Below, in pieces: positions 15,997 through 23,565 of a stretch of DNA of 64,000 nt (the stretch's first letter is position 1; each line of letters opens with the position of its first letter). This DNA is from Chersky-840 sp036511675 (GTDB taxonomy: Bacteria > Actinomycetota > Acidimicrobiia > Acidimicrobiales > UBA8190): contig DATCBU010000054.1 of the NCBI GenBank assembly GCA_036511675.1, forward strand, positions 1 through 64,000, written 5' to 3'. Made by a program: the position numbers and the translations under genes. The notes below the pieces were generated by a model. The model did not search any database and was not told where the DNA came from. It was given only the letters and a program-made list of their open reading frames with translations.

Positions 15997-17469
15997 ATGG
16001 GACTCAGAATTGGTGAGCTCGCCCGGCGTACGGGCGTAGGGGTGAGCACCCTGCGGGCCTGGGAGAACCGCTTTCGTTTCCTTGAGCCCGAACGGTCCTC
16101 GGCCGGTCACCGGCTCTATCTCGAGAGCGACGTCGACCGGGTCGATGCCGTGTTGCGCTTGGTGTCAGAGGGCCTCACGTTGTCGGCTGCCATCGCCCGA
16201 GTCTCAAACGTCGGAGTAGGCGCTCAGCCCGCGGGTGAGGGCGAAGCACTGCTCTACGGGCAGATCCTCCAGGTCGCGGGCGAAGGCATCTGGGTCTCAC
16301 GCGAGGGACGCACCCGTTACGTCAACCGGAGGATGGCCGAGCTCATGCACTGCTCGGTAGACGAGCTTCTGTCCACCCCGGTCCTTGAGTTTCACGGCCC
16401 TGACGACCTGGCGTCCACAAAGGAGCGCGCCGCGATGGTGAGGGGAGGCGATCGTCTGCAATTCACTCAGACACTTCGTCGAGCTGACGGTTCCAGATTT
16501 CTCGCCCGAATCGACACCGCTCCGCTGATCAATCAATCCGGCCAATATGAGGGCGCGGTGGCACTGATCCGCAACATCGAGGCCGAGGCACAATTTGAAA
16601 CCCAAGCGCGATTCCGATCCGCGCTTCTTGATTCGATCGGCGAAGCAGTCGCCGCCGCCGATCCTGACGGAAACTTGGTATATGTCAATGCCGCCGCCGA
16701 ACGTCTCTTCGGCTGGCGAGCTGCCGACGTCATGGGTAGGGACGGCCGTGCCCTTATGGCCTCCCCGGACGCCTCCGAAGAGGCAGACCGAGTTCATTTC
16801 AAGCTGCTGGCCGGCAAGCGTTTCTCGGGGGATCTCAAACTAACTCGTTTGGACAGAACTGAGTTCATAGCCCACCTCAAGGCGGCACCGGCCTTCGATG
16901 AGAAGGGAGACCTGCTCGGGATCACTGCGGTGATTACGGACCAAACTGAACACATTCGGCTCCAGCGTGAGAGACGGGCGCTCGAAACACAGATGGAGGC
17001 ACTCGCTCTGCTGGGAGTCCAAGCTCTATACCAAAAGGCAAGCAGCCGGGCCGTCAGGGATCACATCTTCGTCGAAGCACTCGAGACGATGAGGCGGGTG
17101 CTTGAAGCCGACCTTGTCACGATCATCGATGTGGTGCCAAAGACTGGGGCGCTTGAGGTGCGAGCGATGTCTCCACGCATGCATGAGCCCACAGTGCTCC
17201 CGTCGGGGAGCCGCTCTTTTCCCGGGTACGTCGTTCTTGCTCGGAAAGTTGTCGTGGTTGACAACGCGCGCCTCGATCGAAGATTCGAGATCACGCCCAC
17301 TCGAGCTGACTTCCAGACCGCGTCAGCAATCGGCGCGCCGATCTTCGGCCCCGGCGGGATACGCGGCATCATCACAGCCGAGAGTTCGACGCCCAAGAGG
17401 TTCAATCATTCGGGCGGACACTTTGTCCAGGGGATCGCCAACATCGTTGGAGTGAGTCTCACGGACTAG
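15997..17469 (+). CDS. MerR-type regulator with PAS-PAS-GAF sensor
   Basis: 490-residue one-component regulator. Residues 1-68 form a MerR winged helix (LRIGELARRTGVGVSTLRAW, then GHRLYLESDVDRV). The WENRFRFLEPER spelling resembles the CarH/LitR/MlrA branch. PAS 1 lies at about 80-195 (GEGIWVSREGRTRYVNRRMA), PAS 2 at about 200-315 (AAADPDGNLVYVNAAAERLF), and a GAF domain at about 340-490 (VLEADLVTIIDV, SAIGAPIFGPGG). MerR proteins usually carry a short effector domain, so this sensor array is unusual. The ATG at 15997 directly follows GAGGAG, with no usual spacer. It is divergent from PilZ. Confidence 0.85.
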   Translation: MGLRIGELARRTGVGVSTLRAWENRFRFLEPERSSAGHRLYLESDVDRVDAVLRLVSEGLTLSAAIARVSNVGVGAQPAGEGEALLYGQILQVAGEGIWVSREGRTRYVNRRMAELMHCSVDELLSTPVLEFHGPDDLASTKERAAMVRGGDRLQFTQTLRRADGSRFLARIDTAPLINQSGQYEGAVALIRNIEAEAQFETQARFRSALLDSIGEAVAAADPDGNLVYVNAAAERLFGWRAADVMGRDGRALMASPDASEEADRVHFKLLAGKRFSGDLKLTRLDRTEFIAHLKAAPAFDEKGDLLGITAVITDQTEHIRLQRERRALETQMEALALLGVQALYQKASSRAVRDHIFVEALETMRRVLEADLVTIIDVVPKTGALEVRAMSPRMHEPTVLPSGSRSFPGYVVLARKVVVVDNARLDRRFEITPTRADFQTASAIGAPIFGPGGIRGIITAESSTPKRFNHSGGHFVQGIANIVGVSLTD

Positions 17470-17679
17470 CTCAGGAGGTTGGCTACGCCGATGGCTCGGC
17501 GACAAATGGCCAACCAAAAGGCTCCCAAATGCCGGTGATGCTCGGGCATCGGACCAGGCCCGACGGGCCGAACCGACCGCAAATCTTCCGTCCTAGCGAT
17601 ACAGAGCGGTCTGGCCAGAGACCTACCCGCTCGCCCACGGCACATCCCGGTCGCGTCATTCAGATAACACGCGTCAGTC

Positions 17680-17900
17680 GGTATCTGCGGTACTTCCGTC
17701 GCCGACCCCTCGGGATCGTCTCGGGCTGACCGGAGTTCATCTTCGAGGCTGACGAAGAGTGGAAGACGGTGCCGGCGCCGATAGTGATCGGCAACCCGGC
17801 ACCGAGCCATGACAAATAGCCACGCTCTGAAATCATTAGCGTCGCCCTCGAACCGACCGAAGTGCTTGGCGGCCGCCAGCCATGTCTCGTCCGACCTGGG
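17680..17900 (-). pseudogene. Relic of an ECF sigma factor (region 2)
   Basis: The minus-strand frame from about 17897 reads RSDETWLAAAKHFGRFEGDA then NDFRAWLFVMARCRVADHYR, RRHRLPLFVSLEDEL and DDPEGSATEVPQ. This is the sigma-70 region 2 pattern (RFEGD..DFRAWLF.IARN...D..RR). An in-frame stop lies just upstream of it, and beyond it the frame loses resemblance before any region 4 helix-turn-helix. It is a decayed ECF sigma-factor gene next to repeat copy F. The rest of the 535-nt gap (17470-18004) shows nothing else recognisable. Confidence 0.75.
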
Positions 17901-17910
17901 CGTTCACTAT

Positions 17911-17990
17911 GCGATTGCGTCCGCTAATACGTGGGACTCTTGCGGCCACAATCATGTGGGAAATCAGGGGCAACGGTGTCGATAGCCACG
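17911..17990 (+). repeat. Interspersed repeat, copy F
   Basis: Two adjacent partial cores: GATTGCGTCCGCTAATACGT then GGGACTC, and CTTGCGGCCACAATCATGTG then GGAAATCAGGGGCAACGG and TGTCGATAGC. A short ACGAATGAAG follows. It abuts the ECF sigma relic. Confidence 0.55.
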
Positions 17991-18004
17991 AATGAAGATT
18001 GGAA

Positions 18005-18778
18005 CTAGCAGCCCGATAGTCCTGCAAGTGACCCGGTCGGGCAAGACGCGCCGGTCCAAGTCACGCCTGAAAGATTTGCGTCAGTGAGATTGGCGTGTAC
18101 GAGTGTGGCGTTGGTGAGGTTGGCGCCGGAGAGGTTGGCGTGGAGGAGCTTGGCTTTGAAGAGCGTCGCGTCGGTGAGGTTGGCGCCAGAGAGGTCAGCG
18201 CCGAAAAGGTCGGCGCCCTCGAAGTGGGCGCTCGTGAGGGTCGCTCCAGTAAGGGCGGCGTCGATGAGCTTGGAGTCGACGAATTTCGCGTCATTGAGGT
18301 TGGCCATGACCAGCTGGGCGTCTTTGAGATTCGCACGGAGAACGTCGGCACCGGAAAGGTTTGCCTTGGTGAGATCGGCCCCGTCGAGTTCGGCCTTGGT
18401 GAGGTTGGCGCCGTTGAGGGTGCTACCGGAGAGGTTGACCTTGGTGAGTTTGGCCTTGGTGAGGTTGGCGCCAGAGAGGTTGGCCTTGACGATTGTGGCG
18501 CCGGTGAGCTTGGCCCCCGACAGGTTGGCCCCCGACAGGTTGGCGCCCGACAGGTTGGTGTGGATCAGTTTGGCGCCAGCGAGGTCGGCACCTACGAGAT
18601 TGGCGTTGACGAGGGAGCAGTCGCGAAGGTTGATCCCAGGCGATGGCGCCGCTTGGCAGTTGACCCGCGCAAATGCGGGTACGGACCATGCCGTGGTGAC
18701 CAAAACCGATCCAGTCATGGTGACGGCGAGGCCGACTGCGATGCGCGCCGCTTGAGAACCGACGTGGCGACTGGTCAT
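18005..18778 (-). CDS. Secreted pentapeptide-repeat protein
   Basis: 257 residues. A signal peptide (about 1-37, ending VPAFA) is followed by NCQAAPSPGINLRDCSL and then about 35 consecutive pentapeptides of the A(N/D)LxG type, predicting one right-handed quadrilateral beta-helix. It closes with a short Cys-containing tail (GASCPTGSLAGLSGC). Most pentapeptide proteins are cytoplasmic, so export is the notable feature. The ATG at 18778 is chosen; a GTG at 18814 would add 12 residues ahead of the signal peptide. The opposite strand is also open over the whole repeat, but that is a by-product of the repetitive codons. Function unknown. Confidence 0.85.
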   Translation of the reverse strand: MTSRHVGSQAARIAVGLAVTMTGSVLVTTAWSVPAFARVNCQAAPSPGINLRDCSLVNANLVGADLAGAKLIHTNLSGANLSGANLSGAKLTGATIVKANLSGANLTKAKLTKVNLSGSTLNGANLTKAELDGADLTKANLSGADVLRANLKDAQLVMANLNDAKFVDSKLIDAALTGATLTSAHFEGADLFGADLSGANLTDATLFKAKLLHANLSGANLTNATLVHANLTDANLSGVTWTGASCPTGSLAGLSGC

Positions 18779-18993
18779 GGCTCCACACTTCCCTCGACGG
18801 CCTGATTTCAACACTCTGGGTGCAGCTGGCGAATCATCAAAACTGAGGAACTGCGGGTCCCACGTTGCTAGCTGCCGAGCTTAGACACGCCCCGACTCAC
18901 GACGCACTCTGCGGGAGTGGCCCCGGAGCGCCCGGTTCCAGAAGGCACGAGAGCGGATCCTTGGCTTCGAACGCCTGCGGATAACTTTGGTCC

Positions 18994-19980
18994 ATGCTCG
19001 TTCTCCTCACCGCCGTCGCACACCGGTCCTTCAGTGCGCAGCTCGATCGACCAGGGGTCGACTGGCTGCTGATGCACGAAGACGGCGGGGTGTGCGACCC
19101 GACGGGCACATCGATCGCTCGGGAGCACGCGCACCCGGAGATCGCCTGGGGAACGTCCGATCTGTTCCGGGATGGAGCCCCGCTTGTCGCCTTCTTCTCG
19201 CTCATGCTCGAGAGTCCCGGGCTCGGCTGGTTCCAATCTCCGGCTGCGGGCTACGAGGATCCTGTCTTCGCATCGATGGTGGCCAATGGAGTTCGGATCA
19301 CCAACGCCCATGTCAATAGCCTGCCCATCGCCGAGTTCGTGATGCGCTCCGTCCTCGAGGAGTTCCAGAATGCCGCGCAGTGGCGCGACCAGGCATCTGG
19401 ACGGCGATGGCGGATCCACGACTGGCGCGAGATCTCGGGAACGACATGGCTGATCGTAGGGCTCGGCGGGATCGGGACCGAGGTCGCCCATCGAGCGCGA
19501 GCCTTCGGGGCAACGGTGATCGGGTGCCGACGACACCCGTCGCCGACTGATCCCACCGAGCGGACTGTGACCCCTGACCAACTCGATCAGGTGGTCGGAC
19601 TGGCAGACGTCATCGTCCTCGCCGCCCCGGCCACGCCGGCGACGACAAACCTCGTAGACGCCGCCTTCCTGAGCCGGGTGAAGCGGGGAAGCGTGCTTGT
19701 CAATGTGGCCCGGGGGACACTGGTCGACGACGACGCGTTGATCGAGAGCCTCGATTCCGGTCATGTGTCCGCCGCCATTTTGGACGTCTTCCGAACCGAG
19801 CCTCTTCCGGGAGATCACCCCTTCTGGTCCCATCCGTCAATCCGTGTTACTCCGCACAATGCCGCTGGAGGTGTCGGTCGGCTCGCTCGGCAGGCTGAGC
19901 TGTTCAAGGAGAACCTCGATCGCTATCTCGACGGGCGTCCGTTGCTGAACGAGGTCACCGGCGCGATCGCCCACTCCTGA
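18994..19980 (+). CDS. D-isomer-specific 2-hydroxyacid dehydrogenase
   Basis: 328-residue NAD(P)-dependent oxidoreductase of the D-2-hydroxyacid dehydrogenase family. The nucleotide-binding motif is VGLGGIGTEVAHRARAFGA (about 153-171), followed by CRRHPSP, where a basic pair at the end of strand 2 suggests NADP preference. The catalytic Arg is in NVARGTLVDDDAL (about 233), the Glu in FRTEPLPG (about 265), and the His in RVTPHNAAGG (about 285). The N-terminal substrate domain is divergent. The start at 18994 has only a weak ribosome binding site. It is monocistronic between unrelated genes. The substrate is unknown; glyoxylate/hydroxypyruvate-type reductases are the nearest guess. Confidence 0.88.
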   Translation: MLVLLTAVAHRSFSAQLDRPGVDWLLMHEDGGVCDPTGTSIAREHAHPEIAWGTSDLFRDGAPLVAFFSLMLESPGLGWFQSPAAGYEDPVFASMVANGVRITNAHVNSLPIAEFVMRSVLEEFQNAAQWRDQASGRRWRIHDWREISGTTWLIVGLGGIGTEVAHRARAFGATVIGCRRHPSPTDPTERTVTPDQLDQVVGLADVIVLAAPATPATTNLVDAAFLSRVKRGSVLVNVARGTLVDDDALIESLDSGHVSAAILDVFRTEPLPGDHPFWSHPSIRVTPHNAAGGVGRLARQAELFKENLDRYLDGRPLLNEVTGAIAHS

Positions 19981-20159
19981 GCCTCGCCCGTTGCTGCTTT
20001 GGCGCTATCTACTCACCTGACGGCACCCTGAGAACGTTGCGGAAAGGGCACGGTGTCTAAGGGAGACAAATGCGTTCTTACCGCACTCGGCAAGGGGAAC
20101 TTGGACTCGACGGCACCATGCCTCTCGAGGTTGCACCTCATGGCCCCGGAGGTACGGGC

Positions 20160-21350
20160 TTACGCGTCCCGCGTCATCATTCGCCACGCGCCGAGGACGG
20201 TCCACACCACCAGCCAGGCGACGATGACACCCGCAGCCACGGTCTTTGATTCCGGGACGAGCAGCGACGTCCCTCGGCCCCCGTCGGGGCCCCCACCGCC
20301 TCCGAACACAAAACCCAGGCCGTTCGGCTCCAGATGGGCCACGGCAAGGCCGACCACCGATCGTTGGAGGTTGATCAGATGGGGGAGATGGGCGCGTGAC
20401 AGGATCGGGGTGAGGATGATCTCGAGGACGATCATGATGATCACCGCCACCGTCCTCTGTCCGATCAGCGATCCGAGGCCGAGGCCGACCATGAAGCCGA
20501 CGACAGCCTCGAGGCCGATCCACAACCCGGTTTTGATCATCAGCGAGTCCGACGGATACAGGAACTGTCGGGTGTAATCGGCATAATCCATCCCGGCGAT
20601 GAGGCTGGCCGCATCTTTGATCTGGGTCGGGGAAGCCGGAGGAGGGCCCTGGAACCCCGGAGGTTGTTTGACGATCGCCGGCCCGCCGTTGGGGCCGTTG
20701 CCACATGGAACGCTGTTCACTGCCGCCGCGATCGGAGAATTCGGTCCGATCCTGAAGCCGAAGTTGCAGATCACCTCGTCCGCATTGTCGGCAGCCCAGC
20801 TCTCGAGGCCGGCGCGTGACAGGTTGACGGGCACGTTCACACCGTTGAAGTTGAGCCGGGTGGGCGCGGCGAACACGCACACCGCGCACACGATGGTGAA
20901 ACCCACGGCCACCAGGGGAAGGATGATGGCCAATCCGGCAGGGATCCGGGCCAGGTAGATCGCCAATCGGGATCGGCCCGTCACCACCAGGTGCCGGAAC
21001 ATCCCCTCGGTGAGGTCGATCGATCCCGCCGTGGCGCCCAGCGTGGCAGCCACGATGAACCCGAAGACGTACAACACCCCGGCCACCAGGCCCGTGAAAA
21101 CGGTGTAGCCGCCGGCCGGGCCGTACGAGTGGGGAGCGAAGGCGTGGAGCAGCAGTCTGATGACGAGGAAGACCGTGGGGATGCCGATGGTGACGAGCAT
21201 CAGGGCCACCATGAGCCCACGCCGCTTTCGCAGCTCCATGAATCTGGTGGCGATCATGGCGCCGGTGGGAACCCACGATCCTCGGCGGTCGTGCCTCGCA
21301 CCCCGGGGGGCGACCTGCGGCGCGGCGGGCTGGTTGGAGACAGTCGTCAC
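20160..21350 (-). CDS. ABC-2 type transporter permease
   Basis: 396 residues with about six membrane segments, the membrane partner of the upstream ATPase. A cytoplasmic N-terminus (TRFMELRKRRGLMVAL leading into helix 1) is followed by the usual ABC-2 layout: helices at about 45-70 and 95-120, a pair near 150-195, a large extracytoplasmic loop with Gly/Pro-rich sequence (about 200-290), then helices in the C-terminal third (VVGFMVGLGLGSLIG; VAVIIMIVLEIILTPI; ending VVWTVLGAWRMM). The GTG start at 21350 overlaps the ATPase stop (GTGA), indicating coupling. The substrate is unknown. Confidence 0.88.
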   Translation of the reverse strand: MTTVSNQPAAPQVAPRGARHDRRGSWVPTGAMIATRFMELRKRRGLMVALMLVTIGIPTVFLVIRLLLHAFAPHSYGPAGGYTVFTGLVAGVLYVFGFIVAATLGATAGSIDLTEGMFRHLVVTGRSRLAIYLARIPAGLAIILPLVAVGFTIVCAVCVFAAPTRLNFNGVNVPVNLSRAGLESWAADNADEVICNFGFRIGPNSPIAAAVNSVPCGNGPNGGPAIVKQPPGFQGPPPASPTQIKDAASLIAGMDYADYTRQFLYPSDSLMIKTGLWIGLEAVVGFMVGLGLGSLIGQRTVAVIIMIVLEIILTPILSRAHLPHLINLQRSVVGLAVAHLEPNGLGFVFGGGGGPDGGRGTSLLVPESKTVAAGVIVAWLVVWTVLGAWRMMTRDA

Positions 21351-22324
21351 TCGGTGGCCCCCAATCGACTCGTCACCTGCAAGAACCACGATTCGAGCGA
21401 GGCTTGGATCTGCTGGAGCCGGTACACCGAGATCCCCCCTTCGACGAGCACACGGTTGATCTCGGCGATGACGTCTCGGGCTGTCCCCGCCGGCAGCTCG
21501 ATGCCCAGTCCCAGCTGGCCCACTTGGATGTTGGCCCCGATGGTGGTGGCGTCCAGCAGCGCACGGGCTCGATCCGGCTCGGAGCATTCGACCTGGAGTG
21601 CCAGCGATGCCCCCGCCAGCAGTTCGGATATCGGTCCCTGACGGATGATGTTGCCCCGGTCCACGATGGCCACCGCATCGCAGGTCCGCTCGACTTCGTC
21701 GAGAAGGTGCGACGACAGCACGACGGTGCGGCCCTCGGCCACCAGGGAGAGGATCATGTCGCGCATTTCGTGCATACCGGCCGGATCGAGTCCGTTCATC
21801 GGCTCGTCGAGGATCAGGAGTTGGGGGTCCCCGATCAGGCAGGCGGCCACGCCGAGGCGCTGGCGCATACCCATCGAGTACTTCGACACCCGGTCATCGG
21901 CGCGATGGAGGATTCCCACCCTCTCGAGCGACGGCGTGATGCGATCTCGCGCCGCCGGCTGGCGCGCCGCGGCGAGAAGCTGGAGGTTCTGGCGCCCTGT
22001 CAGATGGCCGTGGAACCGGGGCTCGTCAACGATGGCCCCGACCCGCGCCAGCGCCGCGGCGCGCTGTTTGGGGACGGGGTACCCGAGCAGCGACATCGTG
22101 CCCGCGTCGGCGTGGGTCAGTCCCAGCAGCACCCGGATGAGCGTGGTCTTGCCCGCGCCGTTGGGGCCGAGGTACCCGAACGCGCATCCCCGAGGAATGA
22201 GGAGCTCGACACCGTTGACGGCGATGTTCTCGCCGAAACGTTTGGTCAGTCCGTGGGTCTCGACGGCCCATTGGCTGTCGGCGGCCAGCGTCGGGGGGGA
22301 GTCGGGCAGCGTGGTCGTGGTCAT
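21347..22324 (-). CDS. ABC transporter ATP-binding protein
   Basis: 325-residue ATPase of a DrrA-like/ABC-2 exporter. Walker A is GPNGAGKTT, the Q-loop region includes VDEPRFHGHLTGRQNL, the signature is YSMGMRQRLG (a Met variant of the LSGGQ block common in this family), Walker B is LLILDEPMNGLDP, and the switch His is in VVLSSHLLDEVE. A ~100-residue C-terminal regulatory domain follows. The ATG at 22324 is used. It is co-transcribed with the overlapping permease and divergent from a PadR regulator that probably controls it. The cargo could be a drug or lipid-like compound; the sequence does not say. Confidence 0.92.
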   Translation of the reverse strand: MTTTTLPDSPPTLAADSQWAVETHGLTKRFGENIAVNGVELLIPRGCAFGYLGPNGAGKTTLIRVLLGLTHADAGTMSLLGYPVPKQRAAALARVGAIVDEPRFHGHLTGRQNLQLLAAARQPAARDRITPSLERVGILHRADDRVSKYSMGMRQRLGVAACLIGDPQLLILDEPMNGLDPAGMHEMRDMILSLVAEGRTVVLSSHLLDEVERTCDAVAIVDRGNIIRQGPISELLAGASLALQVECSEPDRARALLDATTIGANIQVGQLGLGIELPAGTARDVIAEINRVLVEGGISVYRLQQIQASLESWFLQVTSRLGATE

Positions 22325-22430
22325 CGGATGCTCATCTTCCCTCGCCGATCGTCCTGGGTGGCCGCGACTTTCGATCGCTGAGGCCAAATTTCCTGCCGGC
22401 CCCGATCTCTCGATCGGCCCCGACGGCTGC

Positions 22431-22456
22431 CTTGCAGAGCAAGATAGCAGACGCTA
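22431..22456. promoter_or_regulatory. Inverted repeats between the ABC exporter and PadR
   Basis: Two short palindromes lie just upstream of the PadR start: CTTGCAGAGCAAG (22431-22443, 5-bp arms) and TAGCAGACGCTA (22445-22456, 4-bp arms). They are candidate PadR operator sites for the divergent promoters. The arms are short, so confidence is modest. Confidence 0.35.
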
Positions 22457-22467
22457 CCTTGTAATGC

Positions 22468-22821
22468 ATGGGTAACGCGGAGGGGCGCAGGAGCCAGCTG
22501 CTCCGGGGCGTCCTCGACCTCTGCCTTCTGGCGGTGATGGGGGACGGCCCGGCGTATGGCTACGAGATGACCAAGCGGCTCCGGGCGCGTGGCCTCTCCA
22601 TCGTCGGGGAGGGGTCGATCTATCCCCTTCTGGGCAGGCTGGAGCGCGACGGCCTGGTGGAGACCCATCGGGCCGCGAGCAACGGGGGCCCGCCCCGGAA
22701 GTACTACAGCCTCTCGCCCGAGGGTGAGCGGGCGCTGGAGGCCGGTGTCAGCGAATGGCAAGCGGCGCGCGACGCCGTCGATGGTGCACTGGGTCTGGTC
22801 AAAGCGGAGGTAATGCCGTGA
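22468..22821 (+). CDS. PadR-family transcriptional regulator
   Basis: 117-residue compact PadR regulator. The winged helix is clear: LLRGVLDLCLLAVMGDGPAY then GYEMTKRLR, the recognition segment EGSIYPLLGRLERDGLVE, and the wing PPRKYYSLSPEGERAL, followed by a short dimerisation helix. It is divergent from the ABC-2 exporter operon, the standard arrangement for PadR proteins that repress an efflux pump. Its stop overlaps the GTG start of the next gene (GTGA), so the two are co-translated. Confidence 0.93.
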   Translation: MGNAEGRRSQLLRGVLDLCLLAVMGDGPAYGYEMTKRLRARGLSIVGEGSIYPLLGRLERDGLVETHRAASNGGPPRKYYSLSPEGERALEAGVSEWQAARDAVDGALGLVKAEVMP

Positions 22822-23417
22822 GTCAGTTCGTCGATGAGTGCCGCCGGGAGTGGCGACGCCTCGGAGTCCCCGATCCCATCGCCAACGAGATGGCGGCCGA
22901 CCTGACGGCCGATCTCGAAGAGGCCGAGGCCGAAGGAGGCACGGCCGAAGACGTGCTCGGGAACAGTGCATTCGACCCTCGTCGGTTCGCGGCGGCGTGG
23001 GCCGCAGCTCGAGGTGTCACGAGTCCGCCCACCCTCGACAGTCCGTCTCGCTGGCGCCGACCCATGGCGATCGCTCTCCCTGCCCTGGTGGGCGTGCTGG
23101 TCGTCGGCGCTGGCCTGCTCCTTCTCGTGGGTCGCCGCAGTAGCGCCTTTGCCGTCGTCACTCACCGGATCGTCGCTGGGCCCGGGCCGATCCGGCTCTT
23201 CGGCCCTGGTGCGGGGCGGATCGTGATCCCCGGTCCGCTGGGCCGGACATTCGTGGGGTCCGGAGTGGCAGGCGTCGATGTCCATCCCCTTGCCGTGTTG
23301 CTCCTTTTCGTTGGCCTCGGTGGCCTCGGGTTGCTGGCTGTCCTGTACTGGTCGTTCTTTTCCGGCTCTCGCCGGTACCGCCGACACGATGGGCCGCGGA
23401 CCCCGGGCTGGAACTGA
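22818..23417 (+). CDS. Membrane protein coupled to PadR
   Basis: 199 residues. The N-terminal ~70 residues are soluble, acidic and helical (EFVDE-type start, ADLTADLEEAEAEGG, VLGNSAFDPRRFAAAWAAA), similar in layout to the DUF1700-like or permease-prefix domains that often follow PadR genes. Two membrane helices follow (about 77-98 and 153-175) flanking a Gly/Pro-rich extracytoplasmic loop. The GTG at 22818 overlaps the PadR stop and has GGAGG upstream. It probably works with PadR or the ABC exporter, by context only. Confidence 0.75.
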   Translation: MSQFVDECRREWRRLGVPDPIANEMAADLTADLEEAEAEGGTAEDVLGNSAFDPRRFAAAWAAARGVTSPPTLDSPSRWRRPMAIALPALVGVLVVGAGLLLLVGRRSSAFAVVTHRIVAGPGPIRLFGPGAGRIVIPGPLGRTFVGSGVAGVDVHPLAVLLLFVGLGGLGLLAVLYWSFFSGSRRYRRHDGPRTPGWN

Positions 23418-23431
23418 CAGGCCAACCAGCC

Positions 23432-23458
23432 GTCTCCCTGCCTGGACGCCAGGGAGAC
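23432..23458. terminator. Hairpin after the PadR operon
   Basis: GTCTCCCTG (23432-23440) pairs perfectly with CAGGGAGAC (23450-23458) across a 9-nt loop, 14 nt after the stop of the membrane gene. It is a probable transcription terminator, though no T-run follows. Confidence 0.55.
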
Positions 23459-23565
23459 CCGCCATCGACTCCACCGAAGAATCCGGCACGACCGGTTGAA
23501 GCTGCCGGCCCGACGTGCCGATACAGGTGCTGATGGGATCACCGCGTCTCTGTCGGAGGCGATCG

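Noticed and set aside
3094..17990. Intact insertion sequence or transposase
   Set aside because: No transposase motif or paired terminal inverted repeats were seen; only degenerate repeat copies remain.
18095..18805. 236-codon frame with VGA/EVG repeats opposite the pentapeptide gene
   Set aside because: The repetitive codons of the pentapeptide repeat keep the opposite strand open; the pentapeptide reading has a signal peptide and a known fold.
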